Positions 22,741 to 34,111 of a stretch of DNA of 64,000 bases are shown here, in pieces. The position numbers and the translations under genes were made by a program. Source of the DNA: Ceriagrion tenellum (Eukaryota > Arthropoda > Insecta > Odonata > Coenagrionidae); NCBI GenBank assembly GCA_963169105.1, contig OY720642.1, forward strand, positions 21,260,965-21,324,964, in the 5' to 3' direction. The stretch's first letter is position 1. Each line of letters opens with the position of its first letter. Below the pieces are notes generated by a model. It was given only the letters and a program-made list of their open reading frames with translations. It had not been told where the DNA came from and did no database searches.

Positions 22741-25559
22741 TTGAGAAAGAGAGCTATCTTGGAAGCTACAGTGATAGCTGCGTATTCCAATTTTTATATT
22801 TGGCCTAAATGGTGGGTATTAAGCTCAAACTAATATACTTTTAGTATAACTAATGGTTATTCCGTACAAGCGGAGATAATGAAATCGTGGAAATCCGAAT
22901 TTTCCGAATCCGATATCCGAAAGTGTGTAATTATTTCGAGGAAATGGGTATAAGAACCTACGCAGCTTCGGGTGAAAGCAAAATCCATTGCATCTTAAAC
23001 TCTGTTTTCACCTAATACAGACTCATATCTTTTTCCATCGACGTTCATCAATTCTGGAATCCGTAAATGTTATCTGATGTGAGTTAAAATAGGGTCAAGT
23101 ATCACTTATAGAATAATCTAGATCGCTATGATGTACCGAACGGTGAAAAGAAATTTGGCGTACAAACTCACCAACAATAAATGATTAATGCCTCCAATGA
23201 AACAATTTTACTTTATTGGTTTTTGATGAAAAATACCCTACACGGGTGAAATTTTAACCAGGGTACCGGTTTGAAAAGCCAGAACTCCAGTCGCCACGCC
23301 AAACCTAGAATGTTTCGCCTTACTTCTCAAACACGTTCTTGTATTTTTTTCAAGCCGACACCATACTGTACCATTCCATCTCAGCGATACCTTTTCCAAC
23401 TCTTCTCGAACCCTTTCCACTCAGCGGAACGCTACCAACCCAACAGCTTCATCACACAAGCCTTCAGAGAAACCCTTTATCTTCTTTCAGTCCATTTTTC
23501 CTCCCTTCCCATTTCGTCTTGGACTCTTTATCGGCGAAACTTCCCGTGCTATGTATCCTCTTTTGATTGCTCATCATTCTCTTATACTTATCCCCACTCA
23601 GTGTCTATTTCTTTTCCCATTATTCTTCTCTCTCCAACCTCTTTCTTTACTCCTTGTTTGCCTTTTCCTCTCCTCACAATTCTCTAAAAGTAAAATTGAA
23701 GTTCGGCAAAGAGCTAACACCAGTGTAATATCACGCTCCTTGTCCGACATCGTTTCGCTTTTTCCGACTCCAAATTCGTTTTCTTTCCTTTTATATTTCA
23801 TTTGACTGAGAACGAGAGCTGGCATAGAAGCTATTTGGATCGCTGCGAATTATAATTTGTATATTTTTACCAAAATTATGGATATTAAGCTCACGTGCCT
23901 GGAGAATTAGAGTTCAGTGGCTCCCTACTCAGTATCATTTGAAACAATCGCTGTTTTTGAAATTTTCCGCTCAACTTACATTGTATTAATTGCTCACTAT
24001 GCCGAACAAAGGACTCACGTTACTACACGATTTTTTTTTCATTTTTAACGAATTACAAATTCTCATGGAAAAACTACGGAACTCTTTTCTGGTTTGTGCT
24101 GTACTATCTTGTTGAGACTTAACTTCTGGTTACCTATCAAAGTGCCATTGGTTTTCTTATCCTAACGCCATTTTTCTCTGATGGTGTGGGTAGACATAGC
24201 GATGCACCATTTATAAGTTTGTTATAAGTGGTATATAATATGACCTAAACCTCCGGCCGCAGATTCAACTATTACAGCACTCCGCTCATAACGTCTTTCT
24301 GAAATGATGGAGGCCCACTACTCAATTTCTAAAATCAACAAATTTTTTTAGGGATTATAGCGGTGCGGTAGTTTTTTATAGTGATTAGTATGTATCTCCA
24401 TGTATATCTCTTGCAAACTTGACGTTCCTATTATATTTCCTGAGTCAAAACGCATACCACAATCATATACCTATATAGATACCTTACGTGTATTTCCACG
24501 ACACAGAAAATATTTCAGCCAATTGCTTATGCCTTAGCATGGAATACGATTTTATAAACCTGCCTCGTTTTTTCATTCCATCCTCTGCCAATCTCCATCA
24601 AAAATGCCTTTCAAAGCCGTTCCCGAGGGCTGTCCGTTAGGAAACCTATCTTGAAAAAGCAATAATTTATTTCTTCTATTTAAAGGAGAAACATAGATAT
24701 CCGCGTTTGGTTACGTGTGAATCTGTAAAATAAACCTGTAAACCTAGAGCTAGCAAGATGGTCATTGGTTGAAGGTGATGGATCCACGGGATTTTTGAGT
24801 ATAAATTTATTCTACACTAAATAACTATCCATCTTAGTGTCCCTCTTCCTTCTTCAATCCGACTATTTGAGTCAGATATTTAAACGATAAAGTTCAAATG
24901 ACAAGTTACAGATTGAAACTTGGATTTCCTGTCTTTAGAAGTCTATCTTGGGCGTTTTATTCATTATTCAAGGAGCTTACATCACAGTTCCTTTGATTAC
25001 TCAGGATTTTTTCAATTAATTTACTTTAGTAACGATAGACAACTCATATAATTCAATGATTTAGGCAACTATTTCTCTGATGTTACTTTTAACACCTTCT
25101 GTATAATCTATGTGCGGCTTTATTAATAAAAAATTGAAAATAAACCATTTTTAATGAATTTTTATTGAACTTCATGACCCATTATATGTCCAGTAAAGCC
25201 GAGTTTTCGGGGCTCTTCTGCAGGATCTTGTATAGTATTCTACCCCAGGAAGGGGCTGAGCTGAGAGAGAAAGAGACAATACTCTAATCAGTCAAGGGTT
25301 AACTATGATAATCCACTTCTTGTAGTGACCTCTACGCTACTTAAAGCACTTTAAATTTGTTTAGCATTTTTGTCGGTAAAACGTTATCTGCTGCATATAT
25401 AGTGCATCAACCTACAGACAAATACACGCCGTTCTCCTCACGCTACATAAAGCTCCGAATCTAAATATACTCCCTCCCACGAGTCCCTAATTTAGTCTTT
25501 ATAAAACTCCTCAACTGAAGATGAACCAATCAAGATTCTTTTTGTTTCTTGAGTGGGTT
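22741..25559. other. AT-rich sequence with a pyrimidine-rich stretch
   Basis: The plus strand is pyrimidine-rich at about 23360-23700, giving a 138-codon plus-strand frame (23271-23687) with a Ser/Phe/Pro-rich product of low complexity. The rest (22741-23230 and 23830-25559) shows no gene, repeat or RNA gene that I recognise. Confidence 0.5.
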
Positions 25560-25930
25560 GTTACAAAGGTTTACGCGGTAGTGGAGGGTTTTGGGTTAGC
25601 AGGAGTTGAGAGAGCGTGAAATGCCTTCAGGGAGGAGAGGAATTGAGTGAGAGGGGAGGGAAAGAGGGTTCCAATGAATTGGGGATACGTTGTGTGGGCT
25701 AAAGAGGGTGAGAGGAGTTTTCAGGGTAGTTCGTGGACACTAACCAGCAAGGGATGTCTATTGGATAGGGTGGACGGCGATACTTCCTTATTAAAGGGTC
25801 TGGGAAGTTTGCCAAATGGTGAAACTAACCGAACCTCTAGTAAATTCCAATCCATAGTCTCTCCAAATGCTACATTCCCTCTCTTTCCCTCGTTCTATCT
25901 CCCTTGAATGCTTTCACGAAACACCTACCA
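25560..25930. other. Purine-rich segment, no gene called
   Basis: About 25570-25720 is G/A-rich on the plus strand, followed by a C/T-rich end near 25860-25900. An 86-codon frame spans it without recognisable domains. Confidence 0.35.
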
Positions 25931-26194
25931 CTCACCTCACCTCAATACCTCTCATCTGATACCAAATTAAAAGTCTTCCTTTTGCTAAGGAGTTACTGAA
26001 CTTTTGCTTACGAAGAAAAAACGCCACCCCTGGAGACTGAATGAATTGAGTTGGATTCGGATGTATATGTGTATATAACCATTCATTAGTTCCAGCAGTC
26101 CGCTCGGCGGCATAAAAAATGATTCGCTCAAACAAGAGGAGAAAGAAAGTGGACAGGAAACACTTAAACAGACAAATATAATATTAGTGTGAAT
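25931..26194. other. Spacer
   Basis: No recognised feature. Confidence 0.4.
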
Positions 26195-26500
26195 ATGAAA
26201 TAATGGCTGATTTCAAGATGACCGGGAATCGAACCACGGACCTGCCGATGTCGCGTCGAATGCTGAGACTACTAATATATCCAGTCTACTATGAAACCAC
26301 TGGAGTCGGCGAGGGGTTTAAGTGAACAAACACTTCCCAAGGTTTGACCCATAGAAGTCATTTTACCAAGACACCCGTGGTTCCATTCCCCGTCCAGTCA
26401 AATGTTTTCCAATTGAAATCGTCCATCATTCCATCTTCCGGCCACTAATGCGTTTGTGTATTTATGTGTTCCTATCGACTTTCTTTCTCCTCCTATCTGA
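26195..26500. mobile_element. Inverted pair of tRNA-Ser-like SINE copies (locus 1)
   Basis: The left half, read on the minus strand, has gtggttcgattcccggtc (box B) preceded by a gacgcgacatc anticodon-arm remnant, and ends in a body reading gatttcaag on plus. The right half, on the plus strand, has gtggttccattccccgtcca (degenerate box B), then the body (ttgaaatcgtccatc) and a tail containing tatgtgttcctatcgacttt. The two copies face away from each other around ccagtctactatg near 26280. The same head, body and tail occur in the same inverted arrangement at 51.4-51.6 kb. Both copies are diverged. A non-autonomous element using a LINE partner is the likely nature; the partner is unknown. Confidence 0.6.
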
Positions 26501-29258
26501 ACGCATTATTTTCATTACTATCTAGAAGAGTCAATCTCCTCTTGTAATTCATATCGATTATCGACCGGTGGCTCTTAATTTGCGAAGCATTTGAAAATTA
26601 ATGGAATTTGTACTCTAAATGACCTAGGAGATTATTGAGTGAGACGAGTTTTACAAGCCTCCGTGGCGGTCAGATCATAAAATATAAAAACTGCTTTCAT
26701 TGGAATGAATTGAGCACAATATTAAGAATTTGCGCCTTATCTCTAAGACTTAGGCATACTTAAGTATTCCTCTGCCTTTGTATCCCACTTTACATATAAT
26801 TTTACCTCATACATCATCAAGGCTACGCAGTGAACATCAAAATAAAATTTTTCCACAACAATTTCCACAACAACAAATTTTTCAACAGAGCACTCATGCC
26901 TTACCAAGTACAGACAATATTGTTCTTCCTTACCTTTCAATGGTTAATGTAATTGATAAACATTTTAACCAAGCATCAATATAGTGACCATATTTTTACA
27001 TTTTATTTAAATGTCAATGGTAAATGTAGAAACCAAAAAAATAAATAGTGGATAAGAGTGGATGCTAAAATAAGTGCATATAATTTGTTGAGGGTTAATG
27101 ACAATATCATATTGATAACAAAGTTATTAATTCATTTCTAATCATCATATATAATCTCCTTTACCACATTTTTTCCTCAAAGCAACCCACTTATTTATCA
27201 CATCATGAAATGAATGATATAATGTTATTACATTATTTTTAATAGAAAAACTTTCGAGAAAGATCTTTTGCAAAATAAAAATAAAGTCCTCTTGTTAGTT
27301 ACAAAAGACTAAGGAATAATTTCATTTTCATTTAATTATCGTACGAAAAAGACAACTTTGAAAAAATAAATCTTTAAAGAACAAAGTGAATAGGTTGATG
27401 GTAAAGAGCCACGTGCTAAATACAATTTAAAAAATACCTAAAAATGGTTAAAAAAATAAGTAAATATTATTTTCGATCTAGTGCTAGGTTATAAAAAGTC
27501 TTATTTAACTATAACAACTTGAAATAATACTGTAACACATATGGTTAGTGTTGAAGCCAGGTATTTTGGCACTCGAAATACATGGTCTTGCGTTGTACCT
27601 TCGGCGTGGTGTCCAATTATTTGTAGTGTTCACGGACAGCACATCATCCACAGTCTTTAAAACCTTTGGCTCCAGCATAGACGTATGACCGCATTCTTCA
27701 GTCTGCGTATAAAACACCTTAGGGAATCAGCACCCGAGGAGATGCAAGTCCAGATTCTATCTTAATACCCTCTCCATTTCTGAATATATTAGCTTCGATC
27801 ATTTATTTGTACTCACTTTGAAACGCAGTAAGGAGGTAACACTCGGTGAACGAATTAAGACTCGAAATAGGAACGTTGTATCAAGGACTAGGAGGATAGA
27901 GAAGGCGTTAGCTGTAGGGGTAGGTAGTTTTTTTTTGCCTTTTGCAAAAACCTCAAAACTTCCACCCTCTCTTCTCATCGCTCAGAGTTTTGTACTCTGC
28001 ACAAGATTCCAACAATTAGTTCCCTTCTAACAGGAAACGCCTCATTTGCCAACACAAGATAAGGAAAGGTTATGGATAGAGAATAAAATCACATACCAGT
28101 CAAGGTGTTCTACCAATTAATAGAAACTTGAATGAAAGAAGAATGAAAGAAGAAAAATTTACTCTACACAATACATTTTTAGTCGGTCCTTGTCCCCGTA
28201 AACCATTTTAATATTCAGCTCAACATGCATCCATACCGTCCATCCATATGCATCGAGTATAGTCTCTGTTTGTTCTTTCTTCACTTACTCCAAATTATAT
28301 TCCTCTATCACGGATTTTGGCATCCCGTTGCCGTTTCTCACTTGTTCAAATAAAGTATTTCACCCCCTTCAAATATTTTTCAACAACTTTTCTTATCATG
28401 CACCATATCAAGCGCTTTCTCGCTGTTTTTCAACTTATCCACAGAACTATCTATATTTATTCCTTACCTACAACTAAAATGCCAGCTGGATATTCCTTTC
28501 CACTTATCTCATACTCCAGTATTTCTACCAAAAGCAATTTCTTCCAACATAGCTCTCCGCTATTTTTTTCTTCGCATTATTTTGAGTACCTATTCAAGTT
28601 ATGACACTTATTTCTTTCATACTGAAGAAAAAGAATATGCTTGGTAAGTCTTATTCATATCCATTTACATGTAAACTCCCAAATTCATTATTAATTATAA
28701 AAATTATATATAATTATATATAATTAATTATAAAAATTATTTCGACATGAAGTATCGATGCATGAGTTCCTGTATGGACAAGTATGCAGAATTTGACAAA
28801 CTGCCTTCCACCTTAAAAATTCTGGAATTTTAGCGATTTGAACTTCACATTTTGGTTATAGAATAATAAGGAAGCATAAAAATTAGTAATTATAGGTTAT
28901 TAGCAGTAACATGGCAAGTTTAACATCATATTCCTTGAGCGACGATAGCTGAGAAAAGAACTTACTTCTTCTTCCAAGCACAGGAAATGCTCCGTACAGA
29001 GTCTGAAATATGACCGCCAAACAGTAGCCAGAATAAATAAGGAAATAAAATGAAAGTTGTTCCGAACTGTCGTCGAAACAAGGCTATCGACTCTGAAAAT
29101 ATATATATTGTTTCCTAAAATAGTCGAGCTACCCACCTGGACCACTTGGTATGTATTAACCAAGTTGTGTAATGTTCATTATCAAACCAAGATAAAGACC
29201 AACATAGAAGTAAAACAAATTAGGGGAGGATCATAGAGATCGTAAAAAAGTGGATGCG
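26501..29258. other. AT-rich sequence, no gene seen
   Basis: Several frames of 60-95 codons occur; none resembles a known protein. A minus-strand 70-codon frame at 27505-27717 lies in slightly more GC-rich DNA but is unrecognised. An AT-rich direct repeat/palindrome (aattataaaaattat twice) occupies about 28692-28740. Confidence 0.5.
28691..28740. repeat. AT-rich palindromic/direct repeat
   Basis: aattataaaaattat is present twice, flanking a (tataat)n-like core, so the segment is close to self-complementary. It is probably low-complexity DNA. Confidence 0.6.
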
Positions 29259-29596
29259 GTGAAAATTCCGATTTTTGGACATTTGGATATTTATGGAGGC
29301 GACCGACGGCTAAGGTAATTTGCGCCATAGGGGAAAGGTAAGGGAGGAAGGGTGGATAGAAACCCGGCGTCGGCATTAGCCTGCTCTTAACGAAAGGCGC
29401 CAAGGGGACCACGGCTTAACGTCTCATCCAACAGACGGAGTACTCTACTTTTAGTAGCCCTCCACAAGACACTCAAGTAGGGATCGGGCTCCCTCTGAAA
29501 CACATCTGCCTCTGCAGATATTTGAACCCTGACCGCCCGCGTGGTAGGCGAGTACTCTAGCCACCACACCAACCCGATCCCCCGTGAAAATTCCGA
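29259..29596 (-). mobile_element. Full-length tRNA-derived SINE with 13-bp target-site duplication
   Basis: The insertion (29272-29583, about 312 bp) is flanked by perfect direct repeats gtgaaaattccga at 29259-29271 and 29584-29596. Read on the minus strand from 29583 it begins with a tRNA-like head. Box A is tggctagagtactcg (29563-29549), the anticodon-arm region cgcctaccacgcggg resembles tRNA-Val, and box B is gggttcaaatatc (29529-29517). A central block gatgagacgttaagccgtgg (about 29427-29408) is followed by cgttaagagcaggctaatgc and a long 3' body containing atggcgcaaattacc. The central block resembles conserved SINE domains I remember from other invertebrates, but I cannot name the family with certainty. 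Both ends and both promoter boxes are present, so it was a complete insertion. The anticodon-loop triplet and weak acceptor pairing show it is not a functional tRNA. Confidence 0.85.
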
Positions 29597-30359
29597 AGAT
29601 TTTATCAGTCAGTTTTAATCGTGAACATTTTTTGAGGAAATTTCCATTTGAATTTATGCTTCAGGCATGAATTACAAAATGGTAGAGATGTGTCGATTTA
29701 AAATTAATGCGCGGAAGAAAAGATGGAAAAAGGAAGAGATAATGATGGGGTGGTAGGAAGATATGTGCACGAGAGAGACGTGATACTATCGCCTCGGAAG
29801 TAAGCACCCGAGAGTTTGGTAGGCAAAAATCAACAAACGCAATGCGCTAGCCGGGGCATAATAAAAATAAAAGAAATTGCTCGACGAGGGCAAAAAATGA
29901 AAAGTGGTACCTGTATCGCCTTTTGGGAACTCTCATTCAATCGAAGAAATGGGTCATTTTAGAGGCGATGTGTGCCCGATTGCTTGTGTGCGAACGTTCG
30001 GAATCTGTGATATCTGTGTGCCCCTAGCATGTGTTCTTCCCGTTCTTGAATCGGGGTGGTATATGTACTTTTCAAAAATGTATGTCTTCCAATGGGAATT
30101 GATCAAAAACGTTTCGGAGGGAAGAATAGGACGTATGACCGATATCGATGACGCGAGGGAATATAATACCTAACGCCCAAGGACAGATTCCCACGTGGAA
30201 AAGCGCCAATGCTCGCGCAAGGAGCTTTCGAATATTTCGAAGAAGGAGAATAATTTTCATCGGATTGGGATTGGGAAGGAGACTGCATTAAGATTCATTG
30301 TGCAAGCCAAAACGTATTTGGGTATTTCAAAAGAAAAATCTAACTTTTGTATTGCTACC
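29597..30359. other. No recognised feature
   Basis: Moderate GC with a few short frames; no gene, RNA or repeat recognised. The frame that continues into the next entry is open from about 30195, but only through a non-ATG codon. Confidence 0.4.
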
Positions 30360-30719
30360 ATGAGAAATAAAAGTTACATAAAATTTATCACTATAAAGAC
30401 AACAGCAGCATCAGGACATCTAAAAGTTCGACTAATCGTCATATGTCTGCGTGCTTACATGACAAGATGTGATTACACAGCTCTCAACATCGACTTAGAG
30501 ATGAATGAAGTAGTCCAAAAACTTCACCTTGACCGGAGAATATTAACCTATATTTCATTTATTATGAATTCCATCTTTTTAAGTCGCAATCTCTTCTTAA
30601 GAAATAGATTATCCTCGAAACGACGGTTTCATTCGTTCTTAAGGAATTCCCGTTTTAAGAGCAGTTCTTTAATGAGTGAAGTGTATGTTCCGAGTTTCCT
30701 GTGCACTGAGCATCACTAA
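30360..30719 (+). other. Unassigned open frame, 119 codons from first ATG
   Basis: One of the longer frames outside compositionally biased DNA. It is open from about 30195 (174 codons), but its first ATG is at 30360. The product is basic and Ser/Arg/Leu-rich, with no signal peptide, membrane segment or domain motif that I can identify. Codon use shows no clear third-position pattern. Chance or an eroded element is the most likely explanation. Confidence 0.15.
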
Positions 30720-30779
30720 ATATGCTTGGAAAAAAAGCTGGTCTAAATTGAATTACACCTAGAAAGCTCGAGAAGAGGA

Positions 30780-31310
30780 ATGAATTGTCCCGTACCTCAG
30801 ACAATCCCATTCAGCATTTGTTCTCTTCGCCTCCAAAACCGCTAACTCCGGCTCTTTTTTCCTCCGACTTCTTCCCCTACTCTTAATTCGGAATTTAATT
30901 CTCCTCCGGGCAGCGGAGTAATGTCCCTCTTCTCTTCCTGGCCTTCCCGCAACCCCATTCTTTCTCCCCCCCCCCTCACTCCCCCCGTCCTTCCGTCTTG
31001 GGCCTGCCTTCCCGGCATGCTACGCTCTCCCTTCTCGTACCTGTCTCTTACACTAACGGGTAATTCAATTTCACCCCCACCTTGACCAAAAACGCAAGCC
31101 AGTGGCGTTCAGGACGGAATTAAGTGGCGTGGAAACACTAGAGTGAGGGAGATGGAGTTAGAGGGGAAGAGAAGGGATACCAACGGTCGGGTTGCGGATT
31201 CGGGACGAGGAAGCTGAAGTTGGAGGATGTTTGGCACTTCTCAGCCGACGGAGAGGAGACGCAAGTCGGAGTGAAAGGTGGAAGAGAGAGCGGGGAGAAC
31301 GTCTCCTATG
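30780..31310. other. GC island 6 with pyrimidine-to-purine strand switch
   Basis: The plus strand is pyrimidine-rich from 30780 to about 31080, including C10 at 30966-30975 and C6 at 30981-30986. It then turns purine-rich until 31310. The switch falls near 31090-31110. No reading frame of note, no TATA-like element I would defend. Confidence 0.45.
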
Positions 31311-32090
31311 GGCTAAAGAAATATATTTTTATCATAATAATAATATCAATATACATTGCTGAGATACTTTACTACTCGTTATACATTGGTCAGTAGATAT
31401 TAATTTTCATCCATTCATCTCCTTCAAATGTTTCCATATTTAATCCGTATCAAAGTCTTTGATTACCAAAATGTGACCATGAACTGCGTTTACAACTCAT
31501 TAAGTGAGCCACATTTGAATCGGAAACATTAATTTAGACTTTGGAATGCGTTTTCATACTGACTATCATTGCACACGGTCGTCGTTTCATAGAGGAACTC
31601 TATAGGGTAACATTTGAGCAGTTACTAATTTATTTATTTTTTTAGTTTAGTTTTTAAAATAAATAACCCTTTTTCAATTTGAAACATAAATAATAGCAAT
31701 GGCATTTTTAAGTACAATTTATTGTAGACCTTGACAGTACGTGAAAAATCCTGCTTCACCAATGAAAGGAAGCTCAAAACACATGTTTGGAGAGAAATTA
31801 TTTGATACTGCTTAAAGATGGAAATGCAAGATGATAACATTCGGTTAATGTCTAGAAAGAGGATTTAAAAACCAGAGTATATGATCAATGATAACTTCCC
31901 AGAGCCGCAAATACAATAAAGTCTTATCGGAAAGCTAAGTCGAGATAATCTAATCATTAGTCACTGTGGCACTTCAATTACTGACCAATCGAAAAAACCT
32001 AAAATTATATATTGCAGTATTGTACATTACTTAATTCAAGTTATTCGACAACCAAAATTTATTACTCCATTAGTTTTCCCATCATATCTG
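31311..32090. other. AT-rich sequence, no gene seen
   Basis: No coding signal or recognised repeat. Confidence 0.5.
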
Positions 32091-32185
32091 CTTAGAAGGG
32101 GATATTTAGTGGAGGAACTAGATGTCCCCTTCTAAGTCTACTACGGCTTGTCTACTAGGCTAAGTCTACTAAGTCTAATAATCTC
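32091..32185. repeat. Hairpin followed by a short tandem repeat
   Basis: cttagaagggga (32091-32102) pairs perfectly with tccccttctaag (32125-32136); the inner bases add partial pairing. Immediately after, variants of aagtctact recur about four times up to 32180. The junction of hairpin and tandem repeat shares the ctaagtcta sequence. Confidence 0.75.
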
Positions 32186-32920
32186 CAGTTCACTGAAAAT
32201 CATGAGAAAATAATTTACAAAAGCTAGATATGTCACAAAAACACTGTGGTTTTACAATTTACAGACTTACATGGCTTTGCATAAAAAATCTTTCACTCTC
32301 TATGTATACTAAGAAAAGATAAGGATAAATAAACCTCATGAATTCGAAAAACGCCATGAGACAGCACTTAACGAAAATACATGTATTAATTAGAGCAAGC
32401 ATCTTTGTCCTGTTACCACTCTAAAACAGTTCTGTAATTTATATTTTAGCCTAATTTAATAATTAGAATAAAAACTATGGATTATAAAATCCTTGTCGGC
32501 CGTTCCTCCCAATTAAAGGTGATTTAAGTCTTAGCTGTAAAACCTCGTTTCTAAATCGGAAAACAAAATGAATATTAAAGTTTTAAGAAGAAGATATTTA
32601 TTTTACCCATACAAACGTCTCTACCATTTAAAGTGCCTTCTAGGAAATGTTTTACCTATATTTATGTTCTCCTGAAATAGAAAAATAGCCTGTAATTTTA
32701 TCAAGGAAAAGCTCATATTAGGGCGAGAAAATTAAAATGATGCCTGGCACTTAGTACTTCCTCCTACCACCTGTACGTTTGGATGAACTGATGATTCCTC
32801 TTACACTTCCATCTCTCTGCTTTCATTCTTCTAAGGATAGATAATGCACTATCTCTGTGGCACTATTTCTGCAAGAAATTCACATAAACGAGGCGTGTCT
32901 ACTCTTTACATCTTTTCCAG
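32186..32920. other. AT-rich sequence, upstream flank of a candidate exon
   Basis: No gene seen until a polypyrimidine-rich stretch at 32898-32920 (ctactctttacatcttttcc then AG), which would serve as the 3' splice site of the next entry. Confidence 0.4.
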
Positions 32921-33024
32921 GATTTTTAAATTGCTCTGCGCCCAAATGGATTTCTCCACTAATGGCTTTTCACATGAGCGAATGCTCTGATTTCAAGGAA
33001 GGCATTGACTTGGCATATGAACAA
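32921..33024 (+). CDS. Candidate internal coding exon (104 bp), product unknown
   Basis: The segment is preceded by a strong pyrimidine tract ending in CAG at 32918-32920 and followed by GTAAGTAAG at 33025-33033, a near-ideal 5' splice site. Only one of the three plus-strand frames is open across all 104 bases. It begins with the last two bases of a split codon and ends on a codon boundary, giving 34 complete residues, including Cys-Ser-Ala-Pro-Lys-Trp-Ile-Ser-Pro-Leu and ending Asp-Leu-Ala-Tyr-Glu-Gln. I do not recognise the protein. If real it implies a plus-strand gene with long introns whose other exons are outside or invisible here. A chance pairing of splice-like signals is the main alternative. 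Confidence 0.3.
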
Positions 33025-34084
33025 GTAAGTAAGCATGAGTTTCCTCTTTTTGGTTCATAACTCATAATAAGTATCACCTTTGATTTAAAGCTCTAAGCAG
33101 GCGACGGTGAAAGGACGCATTCAAACAAGAATTTATGCTCTCGGTCTGATGTGCTGGAAGATTTTTAGCTAAAAAATACGTCTCAATTTTTTATCCTTTC
33201 CTGGAGGAAAGAACACGGCTCACGATGATAATAACGAGATGTCCTTCAACGGTTGTTTCGAGACTTCCATGGATTCAACGCCCATCGTGAAAGATGGTCT
33301 GCACGATATACCTCAAATAACCTTATTACTATTTTATTTAATACGGAACACATTTACCGGAATATTCTAATAAAATTATTTAAATCTAATTAATTTATAT
33401 CGTTATTTTAAAGGGACGTTTAGTATTATCAAAATATTCAGAGACGAACGTAAAGACATGTGTTCTCAATTTTCTTTTAAGCATGCGTATGGCATTCCTT
33501 GACCATACATACAACTGTCACATTAATGCACTATTTAGGGGGATCAGGGTTGCTCAACGGTATACAGCAATTATTATGAATAGCATATATTATTAGACCT
33601 AAAACTCTGCTACGAGATTTTTCTGCCTCCTACATACTACTCGAAGTACCCAAGTCCACGACTCAGAGATAGTATATGCAGAAGAAGTCGCTGGTGGCAC
33701 ACATCAAAAAGATCGGTCCAGTATTACCTGCCACAGTTTTGAGTGAGAGTAAAATTCACTGAATCGGCTGGAGAAATGCGACGTGTATACAAATGGAAAA
33801 CTAACAAATAAGTTTCATGGGAAGATGCAGACTTGCATTCACCAGAATATGACGAAATGGCATTCTTTCAGAAAAAATATTACGGAGGTAAAAAAGTGCC
33901 CCAATCGGATCTTTGAATGGGAATTACTGAGAGGGAAACGTCAGTCAGAGTAAATGGAATACAAAACTGTACGTCAAAACAAAACAATTAGATGCACTAC
34001 AAAAAGAGGCTTTTATTGTCAGTATAAGAAAATATTAGGGACGAAAGGAAAATTTTGTAGTTTTCCTCCTGAGAAATTTAATGT
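33025..34084. other. AT-rich sequence, no gene seen
   Basis: If the preceding exon is real this would be intron. No recognised repeat. Confidence 0.45.
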
Positions 34085-34111
34085 GACCGGTTTCGACGTT
34101 TAAATCTTTTG
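34085..34111 (-). ncRNA. Decayed hammerhead-like motif (copy E)
   Basis: On the minus strand CAAAAGA (34111-34105, two changes from CTGAAGA) is followed by a 10-base spacer ending in cgtc, an intact GAAA (34094-34091), a three-pair loopless stem III (A-C-C with G-G-U), and C at 34085. Downstream reads acattaaa. The 3' half is perfect while the 5' core is damaged. No inverted repeat was found around it. Confidence 0.35.

Noticed and set aside
28900..29163. Minus-strand segments between ttttcag and gtaagtt-like sites near 28960-29110, as exons
   Set aside because: The peptides are not recognisable, the candidate exon is very short, and alternative sites are equally good; weaker than the case at 32921.
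29517..29583. Functional tRNA gene with a Val-like arm
   Set aside because: No proper acceptor stem, box B is degenerate, and it is joined to a SINE body within a 13-bp target duplication.
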